64,000 nt of DNA from Comamonas testosteroni. GTDB lineage: Bacteria > Pseudomonadota > Gammaproteobacteria > Burkholderiales > Burkholderiaceae_C. A program made the translations under genes and the position numbers. The notes under the pieces were generated by a model, which was given only the letters and a program-made list of their open reading frames with translations, did not search any database and was not told the origin of the DNA. Location of the stretch: positions 124,001-188,000 of the forward strand of contig NZ_AWOR01000021.1 in the NCBI RefSeq assembly GCF_000761245.1, read 5' to 3'. Below, piece by piece: positions 46,449 to 56,900 of the stretch; the stretch's first letter is position 1; the number at the start of each line of letters is the position of its first letter.

Positions 46449-47509
46449 GCAGCCATTTCTGCCGGTTCGTCCAGCTCGCTGCTTGGTTCAGCAGCGGCCG
46501 TGGCCGCCGGGATCCGCTCCATCTGCTGCCCCAGGGCATCCAGATAGTCGGCCACGGCCTGCCATTGCACCGCACAGTCCTCAATAGTGTTGATGTGTTT
46601 TCTGAACTCTTCCCCGCCCGGCAGAGCTCGCAGATACCACGCAATATGCTTGCGGGCACTGCGCACGCCGACTCCCTCGCCATACAGGCTGTAGTGATCT
46701 TGCAAATGTTCGAGCAGCAGACGACGCAACTCGGCCACCAGGGGGGGAGCCAGATGCTCGCCGGTGGCCAGAAAGTGCGCGATCTCGCGAAAGATCCACG
46801 GCCTGCCCTGGGCTGCACGGCCGACCATGATGGCGTCCGCCCCCGTATAGGCCAGCACATCGCGGGCTTTTTCAGGGCTGTTGATATCGCCATTGGCCAC
46901 CACGGGCACTTTGACGGCCTGCTTGACGGCCGCAATCGTGTCGTACTCGGCAAAGCCCTTGTAGCCTTGCTCGCGCGTGCGGCCATGCACGGTCAGCATC
47001 TGGATGCCGACATCTTCAAACTGGCGCGCCAGCAGAACTGCGTTCTTGTGCGAATCGCACCAGCCGGTGCGCATCTTCAGGGTGACGGGCACGTTGTAGG
47101 GACGCGCGGCCTCCACCACGGCCCGGGCAATTTCCACGGCCAGCGGCTCGTTCTGCATCAGGGCGGAGCCCGCCCATTTGTTGCAGACCTTCTTGGCCGG
47201 GCAGCCCATGTTGATGTCGATGATCTGCGCGCCGCGCTCGATGTTGTAGATGGCAGCCTCGGCCATCATGGGCCCTTCGGTGCCGGCAATCTGGACCGAG
47301 ATCGGCCCAGGCTCGCCTTCATGGTTGGCTCGGCGACTGGTCTTGAGACTGTTCCACAAGTCCTTGCGGCTGGTCACCATCTCGCTGACCGCATAACCGG
47401 CCCCCAGTGCCTTGCACAGCTGCCGAAACGGCCGGTCCGTCACACCCGCCATGGGAGCGACAAACAGACGATTTGCCAATGGAATATGACCAATGTGCAG
47501 GGCGGGCAT
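46445..47509 (-). CDS. dusB: tRNA-dihydrouridine synthase B
   Basis: The start is set at 47509 (MPALHIGHIPLANRL), matching the family core MAGVTDRPFR; the frame opens 35 codons earlier without a known counterpart. The FMN barrel has the catalytic Cys in NMGCPAKKVCNK and the GRTREQGYKG block. It reduces uridines in the tRNA D-loop. It is in operon with fis. The lack of a strong ribosome binding site leaves the start uncertain. Confidence 0.94.
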   Translation of the reverse strand: MPALHIGHIPLANRLFVAPMAGVTDRPFRQLCKALGAGYAVSEMVTSRKDLWNSLKTSRRANHEGEPGPISVQIAGTEGPMMAEAAIYNIERGAQIIDINMGCPAKKVCNKWAGSALMQNEPLAVEIARAVVEAARPYNVPVTLKMRTGWCDSHKNAVLLARQFEDVGIQMLTVHGRTREQGYKGFAEYDTIAAVKQAVKVPVVANGDINSPEKARDVLAYTGADAIMVGRAAQGRPWIFREIAHFLATGEHLAPPLVAELRRLLLEHLQDHYSLYGEGVGVRSARKHIAWYLRALPGGEEFRKHINTIEDCAVQWQAVADYLDALGQQMERIPAATAAAEPSSELDEPAEMAA

Positions 47510-47663
47510 GGAGAGAATTTGGTTTCTGCGGCAGGCAATGTCTGACACAGACCGGGCGCTGGAAAAGAGGGCCGGATTATACCTGCTCAAATTTTCAGCA
47601 AAACCAAACTCCATGCATCACCCTGCGAGGCAAGTCACTATCGAGCAATGCACCACCGGCGTC

Positions 47664-48452
47664 TCAGTTCTTACGCACCGGCATATCAAAGTACTGCTCT
47701 GGATAGGGCTCGCTGACCAGCGTGTAATGCCACCACTCCTCGGGCAGATTCTTCCAGCCATTGCGCTGCATCAGGCTGCGCAGCCAGCGGCGGTTGTGCT
47801 GCACATCGGGCGACTGCTGGGCATTGTCGGTATGCGACTGCTCGTCAAAGAGATCGAAGGGCGTGCCCATGTCCACTTCGATACCATCAGCCAACGGCCC
47901 ACGCACCAGCTTTCTGGCGCGCTTGGCATCCACCACCAGCAGCGTCATGTCCACCGTGCTGGCACGGCTGTGACCCGATTTCTCGGCGATGTAGCCACGC
48001 TTGAAGAGCTCGCTCTTGGGCACGCGCGGGTAATACATATCCTTGTTCTTCTGATCGGCCATATCGCGACCCCAGCGCACAAAGTCGTCGACGGCCGCCT
48101 GGGGTCGGTAGCAGTCATAGACCTTGAGAGCCAGCCCCTGTCCTGCCAGTTCCTTTTGGACAGCTGCCAGGGATTCGGCGGCCACGCGGCTGAGCCAGCA
48201 AACCCCGGCTTCATAGCCAGCCACGGGGCGGCCCATGAAGTTGTGCTTGGAGACATAGCGCATGTCCTGCTTGATGCCGGGCGCCAGCGTCGCCAGCGGC
48301 ACCAGATCGGCAGCCACCGTGACCGCTGGTCTGGCATCGGACGGCGCGATGGTCTTGATGTTCGGTGCGCAACCAGCTATCAAAAGCAAAGCGACCGCCA
48401 AGCCTGCTGCCTGACTCGATCGCATCATTTTTTTTAGAGGGCTGAAAGCCAT
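47664..48452 (-). CDS. VanX/DdpX-like D-Ala-D-Ala dipeptidase lipoprotein
   Basis: The start at 48452 (MAFSPLKKMMRSS) has GGGAG five bases upstream. A lipobox (IAGC28) anchors the protein in the envelope. The zinc-site residues of VanX are present: Arg116 (YRP), His161 and Asp168 (SGHSRASTVD), and Glu239 with His242 (EEWWHY). The enzyme should cleave D,D- or L,D-type dipeptides, likely for peptidoglycan recycling rather than vancomycin resistance, since no ligase or VanH gene is near. Confidence 0.88.
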   Translation of the reverse strand: MAFSPLKKMMRSSQAAGLAVALLLIAGCAPNIKTIAPSDARPAVTVAADLVPLATLAPGIKQDMRYVSKHNFMGRPVAGYEAGVCWLSRVAAESLAAVQKELAGQGLALKVYDCYRPQAAVDDFVRWGRDMADQKNKDMYYPRVPKSELFKRGYIAEKSGHSRASTVDMTLLVVDAKRARKLVRGPLADGIEVDMGTPFDLFDEQSHTDNAQQSPDVQHNRRWLRSLMQRNGWKNLPEEWWHYTLVSEPYPEQYFDMPVRKN

Positions 48453-48606
48453 TCCTACTCCCATTGATCTGGCGTTACCGGATAACACCCGTGTACACAT
48501 TTGGATAAGAAACCATATATCAACAGCCTGCAAGCAGGCTGATGACTGAGAAATGACAGGATGCAAAGTTCAGGGAATTGAGCGACCCGCCTAAACTAGC
48601 CGCCCT

Positions 48607-49128
48607 ATGGAAGCGTGGATACATCAGTTGCTGCAATGGCTGGCCCTGCCAGAGTTGGGCCTTAGCACCGTGTTTGTCGTGGCTCTGGTCTCGGCCACCC
48701 TGCTGCCGCTGGGCTCAGAGCCCGTGGTGGCCGCCCTGGTCTCAGCCAACCCCGACCTGTTCTGGCCCGCCATTGTGGTCGCCACGGCGGGCAACACGCT
48801 GGGTGGGGCCATCAGCTGGTGGATGGGACTGGCCGCCAACCAGGCCTGGAACAAGGCCAAGAAGCTGCGCCGACATGGAGAGCCGCCGCCCCAGAACATG
48901 CACCACAAGTCACGCTGGAACCGCATCGCCCGTTACTGGCTGCGCAAATACGGCGCCAAGGCCTGCCTGCTGAGCTGGCTGCCCGTCGTCGGCGACCCGC
49001 TGTGCGCGGTCGCCGGCTGGGTGCGCCTGCCTTTCTGGCCTTGCGTCGCCTATATGGCAGTTGGCAAATTCCTGCGCTATACCTTGATGACGGCCGGCCT
49101 GCACCAGATCATCCTGCGGTTTTTCTAG
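48607..49128 (+). CDS. YqaA/DedA-family inner-membrane protein
   Basis: The 173-residue protein has four to five hydrophobic segments and the VTT/DedA-type motifs (LPLGSEPVVAALV, GNTLGGAISWWMG, RYGAKACLLSWLPVVGDPLCAVAGW with Arg/Lys variation). Family members affect membrane lipid flipping, drug tolerance and proton-motive force. It is convergent with the porin gene; the two stop codons are one base apart. Confidence 0.88.
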   Translation: MEAWIHQLLQWLALPELGLSTVFVVALVSATLLPLGSEPVVAALVSANPDLFWPAIVVATAGNTLGGAISWWMGLAANQAWNKAKKLRRHGEPPPQNMHHKSRWNRIARYWLRKYGAKACLLSWLPVVGDPLCAVAGWVRLPFWPCVAYMAVGKFLRYTLMTAGLHQIILRFF

Positions 49129-49129
49129 A

Positions 49130-50560
49130 TCAGAACTCGGTGTGCAAACGCACAGCCAGTGCGTTGACGGGCCCACGGTCCGCGTTGTATGCAGGGTTGC
49201 GGATATGCTGCCAGTCAAAGCTGATGCTGGATTGTTTGCTGATCCCCACGCTGTAGAACATCTCGAGAATATTCTCGGGCTTGTAGTTCAGCCGCCCGTC
49301 ACCAATGAACGCCCCCACTCCGCCCTCTGCCAGATACTGGCGGTGTGTGGACGAGAGGAAATTGCGCGCCACGCCTATGCCCAGCGTATCGTTCGCCCTT
49401 CCCCATTTGCGCCCCTGGATCAGCACACCCGCAGAAAGGGAGCGGTCGATTTCCGTGAATGCATAGATTTCTGTCTTGCCATCCGCCCAGCTGCCACGGG
49501 CAAACAGACCCACGTCGTCACTCAGCGCCTGCTCCAGGTTGATGCCGAAGCCGCGCTTGCTTCTGGCACCGTAGCGCGCAGCATTCAGATCCGGCACCGC
49601 CCCGGTCTGCGCCGCCAGGTTCAGTGCATCGTCATAGCGCGTCATCACGGCGTGGTTGCGAAAGACCAAAGCCCGCAGCTTGCCCGGCTGCCCCGCCAGC
49701 GTGTGTGCGTGGGCTATTTCCAGCTGATCGCCATAGTGCTTGAAAATTCGATAGTCCAACGGCTGACCGTTGGGCTCCTTGGGCTGGATGAAGCGACCGA
49801 AGCGCACCTCCCAGTCGTCGTGGAACCACTCCAGCACCGCACCCCAGCTATAACCTCGGGCATCTGCGGCATAGTCAAACGCGCCTTGAGTCATCAGCGA
49901 CCAGTTCATGAACTGCGTGCGCGGATCATGGCTGTAGCGGTTGTCGTCAAAGATATCGATGACCGCCAGATTGCCCACCGTGAGCACAGTACGACGCTTG
50001 TCCACCATGCCCGCCAACTGCCTTGCCTCTGACTCCACCGCCTCTTGCTCACCGCCATGACTCCAGGTCTGGCGCAAGAATGCACGGGCGCGATAGAGCT
50101 TCAATTTTGCTCCCGAAGTTTTGGCCAATTCCCCATTGGTAAAGCCACCCAGGCCTGCCAGTCCCGACAGAGGAATGCCCTGCGCGCCTTCCAGATCAAG
50201 ATAGACCTCCCCCCCGGCCCATGGACGGTATCCGAGAGATGCAGTGGTCGTGAAGGAGTAGCTGCGCTCGCGCCCTGGCAGCAAGCTTTTCTCTCCGGTA
50301 TAGGGTGCAGAAAAGGACGGCTTGCGCTGCCAGACATAGGTGGCCTGGAACTTGGCATTCCACTTCTCAGGCTCTGTGCTTCCCCCACCCGCATCAGCTG
50401 CTGACGATGCGCCAGAGGCTTCTTCACTGCCTGCATGGACTGGCAGCGCACTCTGCTGCGCATGAGCAGTCAGCCCCCACATCAAGCACAAGGACATCAA
50501 ACTGCCCATGCAAAGCTTGCCGAAATCAATTTTGTTATCGAATGTTCTTTGCTGACGCAT
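49130..50560 (-). CDS. OprB-family carbohydrate-selective porin
   Basis: The start at 50560 (MRQQRTFDNKIDF) has AGGAG seven bases upstream. A signal peptide (cleavage near TAHAQQ) precedes a 450-residue barrel domain with alternating strand pattern, ending in the outer-membrane C-terminal Phe (RLHTEF). The blocks YGDQLEIAHAH and GIGVARNFLS fit OprB-like porins. It lies downstream of the two-component genes; the substrate is unknown. Confidence 0.83.
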   Translation of the reverse strand: MRQQRTFDNKIDFGKLCMGSLMSLCLMWGLTAHAQQSALPVHAGSEEASGASSAADAGGGSTEPEKWNAKFQATYVWQRKPSFSAPYTGEKSLLPGRERSYSFTTTASLGYRPWAGGEVYLDLEGAQGIPLSGLAGLGGFTNGELAKTSGAKLKLYRARAFLRQTWSHGGEQEAVESEARQLAGMVDKRRTVLTVGNLAVIDIFDDNRYSHDPRTQFMNWSLMTQGAFDYAADARGYSWGAVLEWFHDDWEVRFGRFIQPKEPNGQPLDYRIFKHYGDQLEIAHAHTLAGQPGKLRALVFRNHAVMTRYDDALNLAAQTGAVPDLNAARYGARSKRGFGINLEQALSDDVGLFARGSWADGKTEIYAFTEIDRSLSAGVLIQGRKWGRANDTLGIGVARNFLSSTHRQYLAEGGVGAFIGDGRLNYKPENILEMFYSVGISKQSSISFDWQHIRNPAYNADRGPVNALAVRLHTEF

Positions 50561-50739
50561 TGACCGCTCCTGGCGAACCCGCCATTGTGAACTGGCAAAC
50601 CCGCACACGCTCCAGAAAATTCATGCGCAATCTGCACATGGAAACCGACACGAACAATTTTTACGTTCGCCGTACGGGCACCCACAACACCTGCTGCGCC
50701 CGCGAAGTGACACCCGGCAGGCCAACCATGTGGCTGGCA

Positions 50740-51360
50740 TCAGCGGATGCTCAGCTTCTCCAGCATGCGCACCAGCTCGGCAACCGAGCCAGCTTCCATC
50801 TTGCGCATGGCTTGAGATCGTCTGACTTTGATGGTGATTTCGCTGACATCCAGCTCCCCCGCGATCTGCTTGTTGAGCAGGCCTCGCACCACGCCAATCA
50901 ACACCGACTGCTCCCCACTGGACAGCGAATTCCAACGCGAACGCAACTCCAGCAACTGCCCATCCTGCGCACGGCGCCGGCGATCAAGGGCAATACCTTG
51001 CTGTATGGCATCGAGCAAATCCTGATCGCGAAACGGCTTGGTCAGAAACTCTATGGCCCCGGTCTTCATGGCCTCCACGCTCATGGGAATATCTCCATGC
51101 CCGGTGATGAAGATGGTGGGAAAGCGCAGGCCCTGCTCCAGCATCTGGCGCCTGAACTCCATGCCGCTTTGGCCTGGCATGCGGATATCCAGCACCAGGC
51201 AGGCCGGCCCCTCGGGCGGACTCAGCTCCAGATGGGCGAGAAAGTCGCGCGTCGCGCCGAAGGCGGACACGGCCAGGCCCACGGAGAGAAGCAAATCCTC
51301 GATGGCCGCGCGCACCGAGGCGTCGTCATCGATCACATACACGGTTTCGAGTTCAGCCAA
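50740..51360 (-). CDS. FixJ/StyR-type response regulator
   Basis: The 206-residue protein has a receiver domain with Asp58 (CLVLDIRMPGQSG) and Lys in FLTKPFRDQDL, then a LuxR-type helix-turn-helix (SGEQSVLIGVVRGLLNKQIA, EITIKVRRSQAMRKM). It belongs to the FixJ/TodT/StyR branch, unlike the OmpR-type regulators usual for metal efflux. It overlaps the kinase gene by eight bases. It may bind the palindromes upstream of the efflux operon. Confidence 0.93.
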   Translation of the reverse strand: MAELETVYVIDDDASVRAAIEDLLLSVGLAVSAFGATRDFLAHLELSPPEGPACLVLDIRMPGQSGMEFRRQMLEQGLRFPTIFITGHGDIPMSVEAMKTGAIEFLTKPFRDQDLLDAIQQGIALDRRRRAQDGQLLELRSRWNSLSSGEQSVLIGVVRGLLNKQIAGELDVSEITIKVRRSQAMRKMEAGSVAELVRMLEKLSIR

Positions 51361-52543
51361 GCTGGTGTCCTCCTGCTGCGGGCTCTGCCGGTGCGACGAA
51401 AGCCGCGATGGTCACATGGAACACTGCGCCGCGGCGCCCGTCCTCTCGGTCCGTGGCCCAGATGCGGCCGCCGTTGGCCTCGGCCATGTGGCGGCTGATA
51501 TTCAGCCCCAGACCCATGCCCTCGCGCTTGGTAGTCCAGAAGGCATCGAACAGGTGGCTTTTGGCCTGTGGCGACAGTCCCTCTCCCGCATCGGTGACGG
51601 TCAGCACCAGCTGCTGGCCCAGAGCCTGAGTGGCCACGGCAATGCGCCGCTGCACGGCCGGAGTGTCCTGCATGGCGTCCATGGCGTTGAGCAGCAGATT
51701 GCCCAGCACCTGCAAGAACTGCACTCGGTCGCACCAGGCCGGCGCCAAGCCCGGCGCCAGCTGCAGGTCCATGGCGATGGAGCGCTGGTTCAGGTCCGCG
51801 CCCGACAGATTCACCATCTCGCGCACCGCCTCGTTGAGATCGAACTTCTGCTTGCTCGGCCCCTCGCCGCGCGCCATGGAGCGGATACGCGCAATGACCT
51901 CGCTGGCGCGCCGCGCATCGCCCAGGATGCGCTCCAGCGCCTGGCCGGCTTTTTCGAGATTCGGCGGCTGCTGGGCCAGCCAGCGCTGGCTGGCATTGCC
52001 GCTGGTGACGATGGCGGCCAGCGGCTGGTTGACCTCATGGGCGATCGAGGCCGTCACCTGTCCCAGGCTGGTGGCCTGAGTGATGCGCAGCAGCTGGGTC
52101 TGTGCCGCGTGGGCCGCATTCTGGGCGGCCACCATCTTCAGGCCCAGATAGGCCGTGATAACGATGGCCAGGATGCTGATGCCCGTGTTGATGAGTCCGG
52201 TGCGGTAGGCGCCGGCCGGCGTCAGCGCAAAGCTGGCCAGGGTGAGCGCTATGCACAGCGCCGTGACGCCTATCACCAGGCGCGGGCTGAACCAGCGCAC
52301 CGCCACGAGGATGATGGCCGTGTGGAACACGGCCGCGGCCACCGCATACTCGGTCAGCGTATCCAGCGCGAAGATGGCTGCCATGGTCGCGGCCATGCCG
52401 GCCAGGATCAGGGCCCGGCGCAGATGCACAAAGCGTTGCGGTTCGACGGTCATGGCATGCAGGGCGGAGCTCAGGGCGTGAAAGACCCGCTGATTGTGGC
52501 GCAAGATGCGCGCACGCCAGCCCTGTCCATCTACTCCGCTCAT
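51353..52543 (-). CDS. Membrane histidine kinase of the efflux-associated two-component system
   Basis: The ATG at 52543 shares one base with the czcC stop codon (TGATG), so it is translationally coupled to the efflux genes. The 396-residue kinase has four to five membrane helices (about 42-140), no large periplasmic loop, then His169 in SIAHEVNQPLAAI, the N-box LGNLLLNAMDAM, VTDAGEGL and GMGLGLNISR. The helical N-terminus suggests sensing within the membrane. The longer frame upstream is antiparallel shadow. Confidence 0.92.
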   Translation of the reverse strand: MSGVDGQGWRARILRHNQRVFHALSSALHAMTVEPQRFVHLRRALILAGMAATMAAIFALDTLTEYAVAAAVFHTAIILVAVRWFSPRLVIGVTALCIALTLASFALTPAGAYRTGLINTGISILAIVITAYLGLKMVAAQNAAHAAQTQLLRITQATSLGQVTASIAHEVNQPLAAIVTSGNASQRWLAQQPPNLEKAGQALERILGDARRASEVIARIRSMARGEGPSKQKFDLNEAVREMVNLSGADLNQRSIAMDLQLAPGLAPAWCDRVQFLQVLGNLLLNAMDAMQDTPAVQRRIAVATQALGQQLVLTVTDAGEGLSPQAKSHLFDAFWTTKREGMGLGLNISRHMAEANGGRIWATDREDGRRGAVFHVTIAAFVAPAEPAAGGHQLG

Positions 52544-53868
52544 CACAGCGCGGGCCGCTGGCCTATGCTCAGTTGCAGATCCACAGTGGCCTTGGCCAGA
52601 TCGGCATCGGCCTGCAGATAGCCGAGATAGGCATGATCGGCCGAGCGCTGGGCCGACAGCAGCTCCAGCAGCGAAGCCTGGCCGTGGCGGTAGGACAGGC
52701 GAATGCTCTCGAGCACGCGCTGCGCATCGGCCAGCACATTGCTGCGATAGCGCTCCACGTTCTCCTGCGCCGCCGCGAAGCGGAAATAGGCGGAGCGCAC
52801 ATCGGCCTCGGCCTTGTGCTGCGACTGCTGCAGCCCCAGCATGGCCTGGGTCACCACGGCCTCGGCCTGCAGCACCTCGCCGCGGTTCAGGCGCGAGAAC
52901 GGGATGGGCATGCTCACCGAGACCGACAGCATGCGCGAGCGATTGCCCGCATCGAAGGCCTTGCCCTCGGCATCCAGGCCCGCTGACGTGGCCGGTATGG
53001 CGGTCATGCCCACGGCCAGCGTGGGATTGACCCATCGGTTGGCCTGGGCCACGCCGGCGTTGTCGCGCGCATTATCCAGCGTGGCCTGGGCCACACGCAC
53101 ATCGCTGCGCACCTGCAGGGCCTGGACCACCAGGGCGTCGATGTTCTTGTCGTTCGCAAAGGGCTGGAAATCGCATTGCAGATCCTCGGAGCCGAAGACC
53201 TGCGAGAGCTTGCGCCCCAGCGGCACGCTCAGGGCCAGACGCGAGGTCTGGGCATCGGCGCGCGCCTGGGTCACATCGGCCTGGAACTGGTCGCGCTCCA
53301 CGCGCGACTGCCGCCACTCCACGGTGCCGATGTCGCCGGCCTTGCGCCGCACCTCGTTGGCCTTGACCACATCGGACAGGGCCTTGAGCGTCTGCTCCTT
53401 GCGCTCCAGCGCCCGGCGGTCGCGGCAGGCCTGGGTGAAGTCCTGGGCCGCATCGGAAAACAGCTGGGTGCGAAAGCCCTCGACGCCGGCCTCGGCCAGC
53501 TTCACCTGGCTGCGCGCGGCACGGATGCGGGCCGAGCGCTTGCCGCCGGTCTCCAGCTCCATGCTGAGCTCGTAGCTCCGGTTCAGCGGACGCGGCAGGC
53601 CGCTCCTGACCTGTTCGCGCGCGGCCCCCAGCGAGAGCTGGGGATCGGGGCGTATGCCCGCGATGCCGACACCGGCCTGGGCCGACACCACGTTCTGTTG
53701 CTGAGATTGCAAGTCCAGGCTGTGCTGCTCGACGGCGCTCAGATAGTCGCTAAGGCGCAGCCCGGCGGCCGCAGGCTGCGCCGCTGCCTGGGCCAATGCC
53801 GTGCCGCCCAGGCCCAGCGCCGCCAGCAGCACAGCCAGGCGCTTGAGGGAGAGGAAGGGAAATTGCAT
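52543..53868 (-). CDS. czcC: CzcC-type outer-membrane efflux channel
   Basis: The 441-residue protein has a signal peptide (cleavage near LAQAAAQ) and the long helical hairpins of TolC-family channels. It is the outer-membrane exit of the tripartite pump with the RND and membrane-fusion proteins encoded just upstream. Metal specificity is inferred from the pump subunit, not from this protein. Confidence 0.9.
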   Translation of the reverse strand: MQFPFLSLKRLAVLLAALGLGGTALAQAAAQPAAAGLRLSDYLSAVEQHSLDLQSQQQNVVSAQAGVGIAGIRPDPQLSLGAAREQVRSGLPRPLNRSYELSMELETGGKRSARIRAARSQVKLAEAGVEGFRTQLFSDAAQDFTQACRDRRALERKEQTLKALSDVVKANEVRRKAGDIGTVEWRQSRVERDQFQADVTQARADAQTSRLALSVPLGRKLSQVFGSEDLQCDFQPFANDKNIDALVVQALQVRSDVRVAQATLDNARDNAGVAQANRWVNPTLAVGMTAIPATSAGLDAEGKAFDAGNRSRMLSVSVSMPIPFSRLNRGEVLQAEAVVTQAMLGLQQSQHKAEADVRSAYFRFAAAQENVERYRSNVLADAQRVLESIRLSYRHGQASLLELLSAQRSADHAYLGYLQADADLAKATVDLQLSIGQRPAL

Positions 53869-53906
53869 GGTGCTTCCAAGTTCGTAGGTATCGCGCGGGC
53901 CCGGAC

Positions 53907-56900
53907 TCAGGGGGCCATGCGCTCTGCGACGGCCGATGTCGTCACCGAAGCGGCATCCTCGTCGTCGACTTCGCCGCGCTCGGCCGCACGCCGGCGCTTG
54001 CGCTCTGCCGCACGCTGGGCACGCAGCTCGATCACGTAGTAGAGACTGGGCAGCAGCAGCAGCGTCAGCAAGGTGGCGCTGACCAGGCCGCAGACCACCA
54101 CGGTGGCCAGGGGCCGCTGTACATCGCTGCCCAAGCCCGTGGCCAGCATGGCCGGCGTGAGGCCGAAGGCGGCCACGGTGGCCGTCATCAGCACCGGGCG
54201 CATACGGCTAGATGCCCCCTCGAGCACGGCCTCGCGCAGCTGCAGCCCGTCCTCGCGGCGCAGCCGGTTGATCTGCGAGACCATGAGCACGCCCGACAGC
54301 ACGGCCACGCCGAACAGCGCGATAAAGCCCACGGCACTCGAGACATTGAGCGTCATGCCGCGCAGGTGCAGTCCGGCAAAGCCGCCTATCATGGCCAGCG
54401 GCACCACGCCCAGCACCAGCAGCGGCTGGCGCAGATTGCCGAACTCGCCGAACAGCAGCACCAGCATGATGCCCAGCGTCAGCGGCAGGATGACCAGCAG
54501 CCGCGCCTCGGCACGCTGCAGGTTCTCGAACTGGCCGCCCCACTCGATATGGGTCTTCTGGTGGTCGTACTGGAGGTGAGTATCGAGGGCCTCGTGTGCA
54601 TCCTTGAGGAAGCCCGCGAGATCGCGGCCGCGCACATTGAGCTTGACCAGAATGTGGCGCTCGCCGCCCTCGCGCACGATCACGCTCTGGCCCACAGTGG
54701 TGCTGATGCGAGCCACGTCGGCCAGCGGCACCTGGGCGCCGTTGGTCGCGGCCAGGCGCAGCGCGCCTATGGCCTCGGGGTTGCTGCGCGTGCCGGGCGC
54801 GAAGCGCACCGTCATGTCGTAGCTGCGTTCACCCACGTAGAGCTGGCCTATGGAGGCCCCGCCCACGCCCGTGGAGATCAGCTGCGCCACATCGGCGGCA
54901 TTGATGCCGTAGCGCGCGGCGGCCGCACGGTCCAGGTCTATGCGCAGATTGGGCAGCGGCGGCTCGATGTCCACGGCCACGTCGGCCGCACCGGGCACCT
55001 TGGACAGAATGCCCACCATCTCGTCGGCCACGCGCCGGTCCTCGCTCAGGTCCTGGCCGTAGACCTTCACGGTCAGATCGCTGTGCGCACCCGAGAGCTT
55101 GTCCTGCACGCCGTCGATCATGGGCTGCATGAAGCCCACGGTATAGCCGGGCAGCTTCTCGAAGCGCTCGGCCATCTTGGCAATCAGCTGCTGCTTGTTC
55201 AGGCCCGACTTCCATTGGTCGTAGGGATGCAGGCCCACGCTGGCCTCGATATGCGAGGGCGTCCAGTAATCGGTGCCGTCGTCGTTGCGTCCGGTCTGGG
55301 TCACGATGTAGGACACCTCGGGGAACTCCAGCGTGGCCCGGCGCAGTTCGTCGGCCATGTCGCGCGCCTTGTCCAGCGTGATGCCGGGCGGCATCTGCAC
55401 CTGCAGCCAGATCGAGCCTTCGTCCAGATAGGGCAGGAAATCGCGGCCTATGGTGCCGGCCAGCAGCACCAGCGCCACCAGTGCCGCCGCCACGGCCCCG
55501 ACCAGCCAGCGCATCCGCCCCACGGCCGCGCCAAGGAAGCGGTCATAGTGCTCGCCCAGGAAGTAGAGCACGGGGTTGTGGAAGATCTTGCGCGGACGGC
55601 GGAAGGCCAGCCATGCCAGGCCCGGCGTGAGCAGCAGCGCCACGGCCAGCGCCCCCACGAGGGCCGCCCCCACGGCACTGGCCATGGGCGAGAACAGCTT
55701 GTACTCGATGCGCTCGAAGCCGAACAGCGGCAGATAGGCGGCCGCGATCACGCACATGCCGAAGAAGATGGGACGCGCCACCTGCAGCGTGGCCGAGATG
55801 GCATCGCGCGGCGTCAAGGGCTTGTCCTCCTGGGCCTCGCGGCGGCGCAGAATGTTCTCGACAACGACCACGGCTCCATCGACCAGAATGCCGAAGTCGA
55901 TGGCTCCCAGCGACAGCAGATTGGCCGGGATCTTGGCGTGATGCATGAACACAAAGGCCAGCAGCAGCGCCATGGGAATGGTCAGTGCCACAATCAGCGC
56001 CGCGCGCGGGCTGCCCAGGAACAGCAGCAGCACCAGGGTCACGACGATCATGCCTTCGGCCAGTGTCTTGCCCACGGTATGCGTGGTGCGCTCGATCAGC
56101 GTGGTGCGGTCCAGATAGGGAACGACCTTGACGTCGGGCGGCAGCAGCTTCTCGTTGAGTTCCTTCACCGCGGCATGAATGCCTTCCAGCGCCTTGGAGG
56201 GATTGGCGTCCTTGAGCAGCAGCACGATGCCTTCCAGCGTGTCGGAGTTGTCGTCCTTGCCCAGAATGCCGCGGCGCTCCACATTGCCATAGGTCAGGCG
56301 TCCCAGGTCCTTGACCAGGATCGGAGTGCCGTTGTCCGAGGTCTTGACCACCACATTGCCCATGTCGTCGAGCGATCTCAGCAAGCCCACGCCGCGCACC
56401 ACATAGGAGACTTCGCCGCGGTCTATGACGCTGCCGCCGCCGCTGGCGTTGTTGGCATTGATGGCATCGATCACCTGGGACAGGGTCAGCCCGTACTGCA
56501 GCAGGTGCGCGGGATCGAGCTCGAGCATGAACTGCGTGGTCAGGCCGCCGAAATTCGTCACGTCCACCACGGACTGGGCTTTCTTGAGCCGCGGGATCAC
56601 CACCCACTGCTGCAGCTCGGACAGCTCGCGCAGGCTGTGCGTGGGACTCTCCAAGGTATAGCGGTAGACCTCGCCCGTGGGCGAACTGTAGGGGTCGAGC
56701 GCAGCGCGCGCGCCATAGGGCAGATCGACCTCGTCCATGCGCTCCTTGAGGCGCTGGCGCGCCCAGTAGCCGTCGACCCCGTCCTCGAACACCACGGTGA
56801 TCAGCGACAGGCCGAACAGGCTGCGCGAACGCAGCACATGCATGGCCGGCGTGGCCAGCAGCGCACGCTCCAGCGGAATCGTGATCTGCTGCTCGATTTC

